Positions 21,301-31,775 of a DNA stretch of 64,000 bases are shown here, one piece after another; within the stretch, counting starts at the first letter, position 1, and every line of letters starts with the position of its first letter. A model generated the notes under the pieces. That model was given only the letters and a program-made list of their open reading frames with translations. It had not been told where the DNA came from and searched no databases. Source of the stretch: Echinarachnius parma (Eukaryota > Echinodermata > Echinoidea > Clypeasteroida > Echinarachniidae); assembly GCA_037951105.1 (NCBI GenBank), contig JBAMJV010009079.1:1-64000 (forward strand), in the 5' to 3' direction. The translations under genes were made by a program, and so were the position numbers.

Positions 21301-23493
21301 GTGCTCAGTGGACAGTTGAACCGGGGAAGTGCCGAGTAAGCATGGACCACGCACTTATCACGTGCGCAGCACGCACGTGCTAAGTGCCCCGTCCATAGAG
21401 CAAGTGACCGTGGGGAAAATTTAAAAGACTCACGGAGTCAGTGCGTTGTGCGCTCATTGGCTGTAGAGGGCACGCGCGTCATCCGTACTGGGGGTGAATC
21501 CGTAGCCCGACCGCAGCCCGAACGCAGCGAAAGTTCCTCGTGCACTAAACATTCTACGGTGTGTCTGCGTGCTCCCAAATCCGTACTGAGGCGGTACTCA
21601 CCACGTACGGATACCCAAATTTTGCCCACGTTTTTGCAAGTAGACAGCACGCACTTGCAGGTACGGCGGGTTGGGACCACGGCTTAAGTGCGTCGTGCAT
21701 ACATTTGTTGTGTGCACATGCGTGCGCGGGGAGAGGAGCCATTACAATTATCTTAAAGGCAGTTTAGGCTTTAAGATCAAACCGTACCCGGGAAGAGACG
21801 CGTAATTAAAAAGGTATTTAGATATCGTGCGAGTACTCCGCGTGTGTGTTATAGGAGGCGCGATGTGTGTACGTCGACACCTAGCACGTGGAAGCCGATA
21901 CTTACAAGCAACATTTGCAATTAATGTTGATACTGAAATGCATAAACGGTGCTGTCAGAAAGTGTGATTGATTGATTTGTCCATACTCCAATGAATGTGT
22001 GATGGAAGAGTGGCGACGTGCAAACTGATTCATTAAATACATAAATGTATATCAAATGCTACTCATAATGATCTGAAAAGTGTCAAATACAATCAAATGT
22101 CATGCAAATCCGAGGCACAAAACAAACCAAGATATTGGGATCATACATACGAACGATGATAATGACATGATATTGACATTGGGTATCAAATAAACCGCTT
22201 ATACTACATTTGTATACTGGTAGTATAAAGAATTTGAATAAGATTTAACGAATTATAATGCACACTCATTTTACACAAGCTGGACAGTGATCGGACGCTT
22301 TTAAATAAGCTTTGACGAATTCGATTGCGAAAGCACGAACTTGTGTGCAAAATGACGTAATCGAACATTGCATAATTATGAACGGCGACAAACTTTTCGG
22401 CTGAAATTGAAGTTTGACATTTTATCTTAAGACCATAGTTTAAACATGAATGAAAAACCTATACTATTATAATTTTTGCTCATTACAATTGATTATTATC
22501 AGCATTATCAATTGAAATGGTGAAATGTTATACAATATGTATTTGCCTCCAGGTCTGCCCAATTGGGCAATCGCCGGGATAGTCATCGCGGTAGTGGGCA
22601 TCATCATTGGCGCCATAGTGATTTACAAGAAGACTTGCGGATCTGCAAGAGTTGGGTAATTAACATTTGTAAATCGATCTAGTAATATTAGTGTCCAAAT
22701 CCACAGAATTTACTTGAAACTCTTGTGGTTCGCTCATACATTGCTGCTCTCTACCCAAGTGTGTAAATGGGGACCCGGTCTGAATGATCTTTTAAATGCC
22801 CAAGAGCCAATTGGATGGAATGCTCCCGAAGGAGTGGATATTGTGCATACAATATGATATCACTGTAAAGCACTTAGAGATGAGTATAAATCATATAAGG
22901 CGCTATATCAATATATTATATTATTATTATAATTATACCAAGTTGTATCAGTATTAACAATATATGCATGGAACAAGTTTTGGTGTTTCGAATTTCCATT
23001 TCGTTCACAAATATTTAGTATTAAAGTGTCTTTTCCACGGGAAAGTTATAACTGTGTACAAAACATTGCAATTCTTTTGCGAAAATCACTTTGAAATTTC
23101 GCTTATTACTCGGCCATCCATTTGACATCCACATTATGTATACCATTAATCCATTGTCGCACATGACAACAACGTATGTTATATGACTTGGCTATAATAT
23201 ACGAGTCATTGATGGAATAAAAACATTCACGTGATGTCAACTTTATCCAGTATGTTCCACGAAAAAGGGAATGTTTCACCCCTTAGAGCCGCAATATACC
23301 GATACAGGAGAATTATTACTCCAGAAATCTGGTAGTTAACACCTTGAATATACTCTAATTATGATTATGTCAGATTATTCAGTAATTTTGTTTTACAAGT
23401 AAATTTGGATATATGATGAGCTCGCCATGTTGGCATTTATTAATTTGTGTTGTTTCTTCCCTTATCATATTGCAATGCAGTTCGTCCGCCTAG
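15311..23493 (+). CDS. Sushi-domain transmembrane protein with triplicated Ser-Gly cassettes (proteoglycan-like)
   Basis: Seven exons, all GT-AG and phase-consistent: 15311-15392, 17391-17441, 18914-18964, 19900-19950, 20717-20920, 22553-22655, 23481-23493; together 555 nt, 184 residues plus stop. Order: hydrophobic signal peptide (about residues 1-25); three 17-residue repeats of the type D-x-W-(E/D)-Y-x-SGSGDGPT; one complete sushi/CCP domain with four Cys and the conserved Trp before the last Cys; a membrane segment from NWAIAGIVIAVVGIIIGAIV; then a KK-containing cytoplasmic tail of about 12 residues. Ser-Gly repeats beside acidic residues and Trp/Tyr are the known signal for glycosaminoglycan, preferentially heparan sulfate, attachment as in syndecans. 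Predicted role (inference): small cell-surface proteoglycan presenting a sushi domain, possibly in recognition or adhesion. If the last donor is not used, translation ends at TAA 22657, three residues earlier. Confidence 0.85.
15527..15600 (+). CDS. Possible alternative terminal exon
   Basis: The acceptor TTATTTATTTATTTCAG is followed by an open frame that joins exon 1 in phase and ends at TAA after 24 codons, giving a lysine-rich tail (KRISKPTQFLKRYKKDS). Use of this exon would give a secreted peptide of about 51 residues lacking the Ser-Gly, sushi and membrane parts. It could equally be an unused cryptic exon. Confidence 0.35.
15601..17081. other. Intron sequence, no further exon seen
   Basis: Frames at 16005-16307 and 16454-16720 lack domains and splice context. 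A GTCGGGAGACGTCCCGAC hairpin occurs downstream at about 16958-16976. Confidence 0.45.
17391..17441 (+). CDS. Exon 2: Ser-Gly cassette 1 (51 nt, phase 1-1)
   Basis: Encodes DPWEYSSGSGDGPTQATG when joined with the flanking bases. Acceptor CATCCATCGAACAG, donor GTGAGTG. Symmetric phase means it can be skipped or multiplied without changing frame. Confidence 0.8.
17520..17890 (+). repeat. Dispersed repeat, second copy at 35700-36330
   Basis: Intron sequence containing CCTCAAAATCATACAAAATT and AGCGATTTTCTCTGTTGTTT is repeated in the same orientation at 35700-36330. The second copy has about 260 bp inserted at roughly 35905-36170. Confidence 0.8.
18430..18755. mobile_element. PIF/Harbinger-type MITE, 326 bp, TTA TSD with empty-site proof
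   Basis: Ends GGAGCCTTGCAAAGTTTACA and, inverted, GGGGCCTCGCAAAGTTAAAC. Flanked by TTA at 18427-18429 and 18756-18758. Cassettes 1 and 3 of the same intron duplication keep the uninserted site (TTA at 17233-17235 and 19178-19180). A 3-bp TWA duplication with GGnGCC ends fits PIF/Harbinger. It contains a strong ~23-bp-arm hairpin around AATGACTTATAAAAAGTCAT. Confidence 0.88.
18914..18964 (+). CDS. Exon 3: Ser-Gly cassette 2 (51 nt, phase 1-1)
   Basis: Encodes DSWDYSSGSGDGPTQTTG. Same splice borders and length as cassette 1; only a few substitutions. Confidence 0.8.
19298..19863. mobile_element. TTAA-flanked MITE, 566 bp, in the intron before cassette 3
   Basis: AGGGATAGTTGAGTTTTGGT at the left, inverse at the right (ACTCACCTATCCCT), TTAA on both sides (19294-19297, 19864-19867). 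Same family as 38582-39116 and 43553-44096. Its right end lies about 35 bp upstream of the exon 4 acceptor. Confidence 0.85.
19900..19950 (+). CDS. Exon 4: Ser-Gly cassette 3 (51 nt, phase 1-1)
   Basis: Encodes DQWDYGSGSGDGPTPTTG. The SGSGDGPT core and Trp-Asp-Tyr lead are kept while flanking residues vary. Confidence 0.8.
20717..20920 (+). CDS. Exon 5: complete sushi/CCP domain
   Basis: 204 nt, phase 1-1, acceptor TTCCTGTTCCAG, donor GTAAAT. It begins DCPQISDAFDVP, has FYCHSG, IICGSDGMW and SLPSC, giving the four sushi cysteines (1-3, 2-4 pairing in the family) and the Trp that packs in the core. One exon equals one domain, as is typical of CCP modules. Confidence 0.88.
21045..21683. mobile_element. 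CpG-rich TTAA-flanked element in the sushi-TM intron
   Basis: TTAA at 21041-21044 and 21684-21687 flank imperfect inverted ends AGCCCCGGTCACAACCC and GCCGTGGTCCCAACCC (reverse strand). The interior is strikingly rich in ACGCAC/GTGCGT and ACGTGC words compared with the AT-rich intron, and codes for nothing recognisable. Non-autonomous; TTAA suggests piggyBac or Kolobok type. Confidence 0.65.
22553..22655 (+). CDS. Exon 6: transmembrane segment and cytoplasmic tail
   Basis: Acceptor TTTGCCTCCAG. It encodes a ~21-residue hydrophobic helix rich in Gly and Ile with small-xxx-small spacing, then YKKTCGSARVG. Donor GTAATT at 22656 or stop TAA at 22657-22659 if retained. Confidence 0.8.
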
Positions 23494-23720
23494 TAGTGTT
23501 ACACCGTCAGATCATGGAACGACAACCGTACAGCAGCGAATTGAACTTAATTTGATTTTAATCTTATACTGAACGTGACTCGAACTACCAATGAGATATA
23601 TAGGAACACTGTTGTATGCATTTTCTAAAAGAAATTGTTAAAATATTCGCTCTAATCCACGACGATGTAAGATCATCTGTGAATGTAAAGATTAGACAAT
23701 AAATTTGTAGCAATCAAATT
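23481..23720 (+). other. Terminal exon, mainly 3' UTR, with AATAAA signal
   Basis: Acceptor TTGCAATGCAG at 23480. If joined to exon 6 it adds Ser-Ser-Ala and stops at TAG 23491-23493. A polyadenylation hexamer AATAAA lies at 23698-23703. A second AATAAA near 23216 could serve the unspliced form. Confidence 0.55.
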
Positions 23721-23958
23721 AAACTCTTGCCAACGGGAACGTGAGTTATGCACAAAGTTTATAGGGATTTAAGAATATCGATGGAAACGGATTAATATTT
23801 GTTCCATAGAGGCAGTGATCACAATGGGACGGGCATGCACATTATCTGTATTATCTCTTAGTTTATCCAATCTAAGTCCGCCTCTCAAAAGGTGGAATTC
23901 AAATTTTAACGCGTGCATGTTGAAATCGAGTTTGTACCTGTCCAGTCATATGTTTAAC

Positions 23959-24140
23959 ATTAACACTATCCCTTACCCTAACCTTTACCCTAACACTAAG
24001 CCTAACTTTAACCCTGACCCTAACCCTTACCCTAACCCAACTTACCTTAACCCTAACCCTTACCATAACCCTAACCCTAATACCTACCCTAACCTTTACC
24101 ATAACACTAACCCTAACCCTAACCCTACCCTACAACTAAC
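23959..24140 (-). repeat. Interstitial telomere-like repeat, degenerate (CCCTAA)n
   Basis: About 180 bp of CCCTAACCCTAACC with variants such as CCTTACCCTAACC and CATAACCCTAACC. Read on the minus strand it is TTAGGG-like, the animal telomere unit. Degeneracy argues for an old internal array rather than a chromosome end. Confidence 0.85.
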
Positions 24141-24380
24141 ATTATATCTATACCATCCAATCACAAAATAAACATGTGTAACACGCGTCAGATTCTCCAA
24201 TCTGTCCCGCAAATATTTTACCTCTAATTGTATTTGTTTTTATTTTGATTAGAATTAGTATATTATAATGATAATTAGTATTAATAATTATTTGTAGTAT
24301 CACTTTTGTATTATAATTTTTACGATTAGTGTGACTTTTGTATTATAATTATTACGATAACTAAACAATTCATATTTCTT

Positions 24381-24652
24381 TTACAAATTGATATGTTGCA
24401 GCATAATGTTCTTCGCTGCTACTCCTCTTCCTCTTGCTGCCGGCGGTCTGTTATCTCCTACTGCCATGGCCTGGTTCTCCCACCACATCTGGAAATTGAA
24501 CTGTACTAATATTTTAACAAAATAAAAACATGAATATTCTATGAAATTGAGCAAAGATAAGACAATTAGCTCTATGTTACCGCCGGTACTGGCGGTATGA
24601 CTGGGACTGTAAATGGTGGTAAACCTCCATGAAACCCTTTTCATGCTCGTGC
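24381..24652 (-). CDS. Minus-strand exon pair, 3' end of an unidentified gene
   Basis: Exon 24652-24581 (72 nt, acceptor TCTTCTTGCAG, donor GTAACA) and exon 24488-24381 (acceptor TTCAATTTCCAG, stop TAA). The second exon reads WWENQAMAVGDNRPPAARG, then RGVAAKNIMLQHINL. If joined at phase 0 the first exon contributes a proline-rich GLPPFTVPVIPPVPA, but an in-frame TGA sits near its 5' border, so its true start may be a later AG. Upstream exons were not found. Convergent with the sushi gene's 3' end. Confidence 0.35.
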
Positions 24653-24659
24653 CTGCAAG

Positions 24660-25389
24660 AAGATGTTACACAAATCCGAATGATAAGAAATAATGACATA
24701 GTGGCATAATGTGAATGAGAATAATATAACGAAGTAACATGTCTGTTCATTGTTTGATCTCATTAACGCTTTTTATTTTACATAAACTAGTGTAATAAAT
24801 CAAATGCAGGTCTAGATTTAACAAAAAGAGTTAATTAAACCATGAAGTGTGTAAGTGCTTTAAAAAGTCTTTCTACTTTATAGGCATACTAAACGATGTT
24901 CGTTTGTGTATGGTCAATAATAACCATATTAGACAATTAGGATGTTTCTATTAAATTATTGTGCAGTCGTCAAGTAATCAATTAGTTTGATTGTGTAATA
25001 TTATGTATCAAGAAATATGATCTGTGATTTATATACATGTACTTATTTTGAAAAAGATTGGCAATTACATATTTCGTTGATTTGGGTTGCGAGAAGTGTT
25101 GGTGTACTCGCCCAACAGTTACTGTTAGTGTAAACATTGTAATTATACGTGTACTGTTTTTCCATAATTTAATTATAGTAATGAGTTATCTTCTAGTCGA
25201 TGTTTACTATATTCTTTTGTTGAGCCATATTTAAAGTAGTTTACTTTACGATAATACCTTAATTGTGTATGCGTGCAGTGTGATTATACTTCGTATGCCC
25301 TTGTATACTTATTACTTTATATAATCTTAAAGCGGTATTTTCTTACAACACCCGCTTCTTTAATAATGGTCCAAACCATAAGACAATAT
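24660..25389. other. No gene seen
   Basis: AT-rich sequence without coding or repeat structure that I could recognise. Confidence 0.4.
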
Positions 25390-25777
25390 GGCCCGAATTA
25401 TCATCAGAGGCTCAACTTACTCCCGGACTACAAGGACAGAGACTACGTGTAACCAGTTGAACTATTTTGCACCTGCACACCTATTGCGTTGTCGCTATTG
25501 GTCCCCGGATATATTCTAATTGTTTTATTTCATTATCCTGTAAATTTCATGAGTTATAATTAAGACAATTCAAACATAATATAGTCGGTCATCAGCCAAA
25601 TTGGGTCTTGGATCATCCTGGACATTGTATGCTTGTGACCGGTCATGATATAACTGAATATATCTGGGGACCAATAGCGACAGTAAAATAGGTCTGTAGG
25701 ACTGTGCAAAATTGTTTAGCTGGCTACCCGTAGTCCCTTTGGCGGATGCAAGTTGAGCTACTGATCGAATTCGGGCC
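25390..25777. mobile_element. MITE with ~120-bp inverted arms, 388 bp
   Basis: Left GGCCCGAATTATCATCAG, right inverse ending AATTCGGGCC. Shared inner blocks include GTCGCTATTGGTCCCC. Flanked by TAT on both sides (25387-25389, 25778-25780). The GGCCCG end resembles the other Harbinger-like ends in the window. Confidence 0.78.
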
Positions 25778-26017
25778 TATATCTTTGATTTGTAAAATGA
25801 CGTCTGTAATGTTATGTTATATGTGGTTGATTAAATTGAAATAAAAACAAACATACTATGGTGGTTAATTTTATGCACGCTCAGCAGAAATGACATGTTA
25901 ACAAACTCAACCCGCCATGCCAACAGCCTGACATATCATCAACTACCCCAAATATGTCCGTTTGGCTCTGTTTTGGTGGTGTACAGGGGGTGTAATTTTG
26001 TTGAGAGTGTGCTTCAC

Positions 26018-26090
26018 AGAGTGTGTGTGTGTGTGTATTGGGTTATGTGTATGTGTGTGTGTGTGTGTGTATGTGTTTGCGCGTTTTGAG
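26018..26090 (+). repeat. (TG)n microsatellite
   Basis: Interrupted GT dinucleotide run around 26020-26070; produces a spurious valine/cysteine-rich frame. Confidence 0.85.
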
Positions 26091-26142
26091 CGTGTATGTG
26101 TGGAATTGTATTTTTACAAGCGTTGATGTACGTTTAGGACTT

Positions 26143-26572
26143 CACATTGAACAAAATAACAGATCAGTCCGAATATACTTTAAAGACGATGTTGCCTTTA
26201 GTACATATCATAATGTACGCCTCTGTTCATCGTCACTCAATGTTTGATAGCCACCTTTATACCATTATGATTATATTTAATTCACTAAGCTTCACGGTAT
26301 AATATTATATGCCAATTCATTGCACTGGCTTAGTACATTTATTATACAAAGTGGATAGATACATATCCGAACACTTCAATCTGAAATATGTTATCTTTCT
26401 TAAGAAAAGGAAACTCGACAAACTAAAACATGATCCTTCACTGAAAACCTAAAGTGGTAAGCCGGAATAACTTAAAATTAGTCCATCTGGACTAGTTTTA
26501 AAGTAGTCCTTATTGCTGGAGTAACATTGAACAAAATAACAGATCAGTCCCAATATACTTTAAAGACGATAG
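26143..26572 (+). repeat. Direct repeat of a ~47-bp motif
   Basis: CATTGAACAAAATAACAGAT and the following CAGTCCnAATATACTTTAAA appear at about 26145 and 26526 with one substitution. Between them is AT-rich sequence. Confidence 0.75.
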
Positions 26573-26599
26573 CCACTTTTGGTATTTTTTTTCGTCTTT

Positions 26600-28195
26600 T
26601 TATATGTATATAACTAAATTTTATATCACATCAATATATCTGGTAGCTTGAGGAGCGCAACACCGTCACAAATTGCTTGGAGGAAACACATGTAATACAA
26701 AATGCTCACAATGCTGTTATATTTCAGACAGCATTGAGTTCTGTTAAAAATATATTTCATAGGATGTTGAAACAAAAATCAATTAAAAACCATAAATGAT
26801 ACATGTTTTACAAATACAATTATTTAAACATGACCATAGCGGTAACAAATTAAAGGTAGCCACAGACTCAAAATAAAGACTATTAGTCTTTACAATTTTC
26901 ACTATAAAATTATAAACAAGATGTATACTTTGGTGCATCCTACATGTACCAAAGCTCTTCAAAAACAATGTCAGTATAATGGAAAATACAACATTAGCAT
27001 ATTATTATATGACCTATGAAGAAACTGGTGTGCGATTAGTCAAAATGTTGTCACGTGACCATCACTACAAAGATGAGAAGCGTTATTTTGACTGGTATGT
27101 CGTAATTTACGTCACAATGGGTGTGTGAAGATGAACAATTTTGCGCGTATGTGACCGAGCAGCCCAAAATGAGATACTTCTCAACATTTATCATGTTTGA
27201 CTTATGGATACCATCTTATTCCGCATGTCTCAAGCTTTAATTTGATGTTTAAATCATAATGTTTGGTTGCTTGAGCGCCGAGATACAACCATTTGAATGT
27301 GGAATAAATAAACGGCAGTGAAAACAAAAATACCGAGAAAATCGCTTAAAGAAAACGGTACGATTTGCTCCGGAACTCATGTTTTCCGAATCTAAATCGT
27401 GCGAATGGCAGCAGAATTCACCTATTCCAAGTCCATATAAACGGTTAACCAATCAAATTGTAGGTAGTAAAATAGATCCGTCTCCGATCGATATCCGATT
27501 TCGTGAAAACACGGCTATTGATATCACCGGGCCCCGCGAGGAGACAGCATGGACTTGGATGATTAGATCAGGGAGCTCATGAGAGTTTGTCAGTCGGTCG
27601 GCCATCCAACAAAGTAACATATAATAAAAAAAAACTTTCACTTCGCGACACAAAATGTTGAGACTTTCGAGTCTTTTCATAAAAATAGTAAACGAGCAGG
27701 ATGCAGGACGATCTCCATTCCGGCATGGATTTATCAGAGAAGAATGAACGCTAATCGCGGCAGTCGATTATAGGTGTGGCGTGTTAATGCAGTAATGATA
27801 CAATGGACGGATTAGTGGGCGCGGTGTGCGATGCGGGGTCGGGGAGCGGCGTTCGGCGGGGGGTCGATGTGATCTGTCATGCCGCCTATAGGCCTAACCC
27901 ACTACCATTAATTAGGATGGTGATCATCACAATGACCTCTGTGACAGCTTGGACCAAGTTAGTTTGCACAAAAAGTGATTGTTCACATCTGATTTTGCGC
28001 ATGTTAATTAGAAAGTTTTTAAAGGAAAGGAAAAAAAAATCGGCTTTTCAATAAGTTGTTGGAAAAATGTCTACATGCATCTTTGTATTTCATGTATTAT
28101 TTGTATGTCTGTGTTATTTTTGTTTTAATGTGTGTTTATGTTGATAATCGCTTGCATAACTGAGCTTGACATTGTTGTAATCTATTATCATATCC
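26600..28195. other. No gene seen
   Basis: Several short frames on both strands without domains. The 27250-28050 part is less AT-rich but shows no splice-supported exon. Confidence 0.4.
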
Positions 28196-28204
28196 ATGCT
28201 TTTC

Positions 28205-28490
28205 ATTGTTGATGGTGATGCTGAAGATAATGATCAAGATTTCAGCGATGACGATAAGCATGATGATTATGGTGATGATCATAGATAATGATGATGATGG
28301 TGGGGGTGATGATGATCATTATCATCATAGTGATGATGATGACTATAATCATGGTGATGATGACGGTAATGATGACCATGCGTGGTGATGATGGTAATGA
28401 TGACTAAAATCATGGTGATGATGGCGGTAATGATGACCATGCATGGTGATGATGATGATGGTGATGACCATGATCATCATAATCATAGTG
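28205..28490 (+). repeat. GAT/ATC microsatellite
   Basis: Imperfect GATGAT and ATCATC tracts, some in opposite phase so that they can pair. Translated frames are Asp/Met/His homopolymer-like artefacts. Confidence 0.85.
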
Positions 28491-28659
28491 ATGACTATTA
28501 ATTATAACGTTTAAAAACTGAGTTAAACATCCATTTCAAATTTTCGCTGCGCACTTCGCGCGCAAACAAATAATCTCAGTTTGTTATGTAACTTTCGTAT
28601 GGTCGTCTGGGTGGGTTTTACTGTACCGATCCACGTAGTTCCTGTGTAGGTTGTCATTG

Positions 28660-29480
28660 CCCTGCTGTTTGTGTGATGTGCACCAAATCGCACAATTACC
28701 AATTATACTTACCTGTTATAGCTATGATGTTGAATCATACAAATGTACGTGGCATAAGGTTAATATTTTTATGCACCAGATTGCACCATTTCAAGTATAA
28801 AATGCCAAATCTTCCTCGTGGGAGGGGAATACTCCCTCTCTTGCACTGCCCCTGGGCCAGCCCTCGGTCGCTTTGCTCCCTCAGGGCTCATTTTTGCCTG
28901 TGAGCTACGTATGTTGTTGGATCATGTTTTTTATGACACTACATTGCACAATTTCAAGTCCCAAAAGCTCCCTTGACTGTGGGAGGGGGGGGGGGGGGGT
29001 GGGGCAGTGGCGGAAATATGGGGGGGGGGTTAGGGGGTTTTAAATGTTACCCCCCACCCTTTGGGCTGCCAAGTGAAAATGTATCAGTGAAAAAAGTGAA
29101 AAAAAAAACTTACGGGGGTTCAAAATAGCATCGTCATTGGGTCGTTCGGGAGGGGGGGGGGGGGGGGAACCCTGTGAGTGTGCTTGAGCATGAGCCCCTA
29201 AACACATAAATCGTGAGCCCCCTTTGAGTTTTGCCCCCCCCCCCCCCCCCCCCCCCCCAATCCAAAACTGCTTCCGGCGCGCCTGCCTTCGCCCACCCTA
29301 TGGCGGTTATGATGATGATTAATATTACAATGACGGATTATGGCATGGTTTTGCCGGCCGGTTTTTAAAGTGGGATATGATCTGTTAATAGTGCGGACCC
29401 CCCGGCCCCGCCCCACCCCATGGTAATTATGAGTATGATCACCTCTACAATAACGATTTCGTACCACAATGTCGATCAAT
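28660..29480. repeat. Dispersed repeat debris with long G and C runs
   Basis: Contains GTGCACCAAATCGCACAATT, CTCCCTCAGGGCTCATTTTT and several G or C homopolymers (near 28987, 29020, 29151, 29237). The 29280-29480 part recurs in part at 57790-57900 (CCGGCCCCGCCCC, then ATGATTTCGTACCACA). Confidence 0.6.
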
Positions 29481-29614
29481 TTCCTTGTCTTGTTTGCATC
29501 CTGTTAGCCCATTTTGCGTAGAAATGAAACTCGTCTATTCACTTTGAATTCCATAAGTTCACGTTTTCATTAATGGAAAAAAAAAGAAAGAAAAAAGTCC
29601 CAAAAGCCACACAC

Positions 29615-29750
29615 CCGCGTATACACTATACACGTAACGATTATCCAATGAGCGGCGAGCGGTTACAAGGGGGCGGAGCTTCGACGTATTTCCATACAGC
29701 TGTTCGCATCGCTCGCTCGTGAGGCAAAAGGAAAACAAAAACGGTAACTA
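29615..29750 (+). promoter_or_regulatory. Promoter-like CCAAT/GC-box block, duplicated at 58500-58650
   Basis: GATTATCCAATGAGCGGCGA includes a CCAAT box, followed by GGTTACAAGGGGGCGGAGCT with a GC box (GGGCGG) and CATACAGCTGTTCGCATCGC. The copy at 58535-58625 keeps CCAAT, GGGGCGG and CGCATCGCTCGCTCG in order and spacing. It looks like a GC-rich core promoter mobilised within a repeat; no downstream gene is seen. Confidence 0.4.
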
Positions 29751-30590
29751 AACATGTCTTTAGAAAAATGATAAAATATCATATGTAAGATTACTATTTT
29801 GGTCTGAAATTTTTACACATGGTAGATTAAACTATAGAGAATCTTACAAGAGAAACAAATCAAAAACTCGATTTTGTTTTCATTTCATGACTAAATAGTT
29901 GATTTTCTGGGTTCGAGCAACCGCGTCTTGTCTATCAGTTTGAGCAAGCCATACAGCATCCTGGCACGCGCAGCGTTGTCAACCTTTCTACGGAAATTGT
30001 GCCATCCGAAAGTAAATTCGAAAGGGAGGTCGAACAAAGAAGCACTTTGCGCAGCATTGCTATAACAAAACGTCTGTTCTACTGGAAGGATTTCGATTTA
30101 ATCTAATGATTTTCCCTTGTCCATAATTTTATTTCAACACAAAATTTATATTTATCTTGATTTGTATCTATTAATATAGGTCATCATAATAAAAACAGAT
30201 ATTGACTTATTCATTCGGGAAGCATAAAACATTTCATTTCCCCTGGGGAGTTATATTTTTGTCTCGGAATATTATATTTTTATAAAATATAATGTCCCTC
30301 GACACAAATATAACTTCCCTCGAGGATCTAAAATCTCTATTGCCCCTCTAGACAGTCTATATCTGTATACTAATGACTGCATGGGCATACAGTATGGCCT
30401 TACTAACTTATTTAGACATTTAGCGAATGTCATAATTAGTGGACATTCTTTAGCACATAAACTTGAACACCACTTGATAATCATGTTCAGTTCCTAAGCT
30501 AAGGAGTATAACAAGAGCCCCAGAGGGCTAGCCGCTCACCTGAGTATCGCAATCAATACACTGCCTTGCACTTGACACAATTTCCATTTA

Positions 30591-31272
30591 AAGGTATGGT
30601 GACAAGAAAACTGCCTCAAAATTGGGTTTTACTGTATCTAAGGTAGATTTTTATGAAGATTACTAATACAAACATATTTTCCTCGTGGGAAAACCCGGTA
30701 AAATAAAAAAAATCAACTTGTAAATTCACTTTCGGAACCCCCGTAAAAAAACTGAGTCCCGGGCGAACAAAAAATGACGTCATCTTTGTGACGTCACCTG
30801 CAGGCAATCGCAGTTTAGCTCGGTCATAGACGTACACGCTGAGTGCAATACTCACGTTGACACAGAGATATTTTTTCCATTTGTTTCAATATTTGCAAAC
30901 ATTTGTTCAGGTTTATATCATGGACGATATACACTCAGATGTGTAGCTGCATCCTGCTACAATTAATTTCTTAGCAATTCTTAAGCATTTTCAGTAAAAC
31001 CTCAATTTACAAGCAAAAACGAGTTTGTTTTACAAGCAAGTCATAGGCTCTGCATGTAAACAATGCACATTCCTCCGCGTTGCGGTCTGCATGTGATGTC
31101 ATGAATCGGGTGACACGTGCGCACATTCCCGCTCTGCTATAAATGACTTTTTTTAGGAGCATGGAACGCCGATGCGTAATAAAGCAAAAAAGTTGCATGA
31201 AATTTACCTTTTTTTCCCAACTTAAGGATTTCTTTGAAAAAAAGAGTGTGGTATATCAATAAAGGCACATAT
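30591..31272 (+). repeat. Inverted dispersed repeat arm (partner 36820-37430)
   Basis: Runs from TTTAAAGGTATGGTGACAAG, through GACGTCACCTGCAGGCAATC, to TTTTTTTCCCAACTTAAGGA. The partner at 36820-37430 is the same sequence reversed. The two copies are 5.5 kb apart and face each other. Confidence 0.88.
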
Positions 31273-31689
31273 TTAAAGCTATCAACCTGAATCAAAGCCG
31301 GGATTACACCCCTCCTTTAAAGGCCCCTTCTCCCTCTTGTTTGGGGGGGGGGGGGGGGGGTTCCTCCTGGCGGCGACATGTACCATAATATTATGTGTTT
31401 CACCTACAAACAATATGTTCAACATATTATTGACTTACTGTAATCCTTCTAGATCTGATCTGAGAAGATGTATCAAGCTTTGCCCCTTACGGGAAGGGGT
31501 TTCCCATAGATAGCCCCACATGCACCTTCTACACACACTGGGATTCCCTTCCCCTAAGGATGATTACTCGGCCATATGAAATCCATTTAACTTGTGTTAA
31601 ATGTTTACACAACACAGTGGACATACAAGATAACAACAATATCATTGTATTCAGCCACTCATCGCTGTCAACAAAGTTAATAGACCCCG

Positions 31690-31739
31690 TTAAAGGGACT
31701 TCCCCCTCTTGCAAACCAAATTTCAAAAGTTGCGAGGTT

Positions 31740-31775
<36 letters not shown>

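Noticed and set aside
23959..24140. True chromosome end
   Set aside because: Repeat is degenerate and flanked on both sides by ordinary sequence including gene ends.
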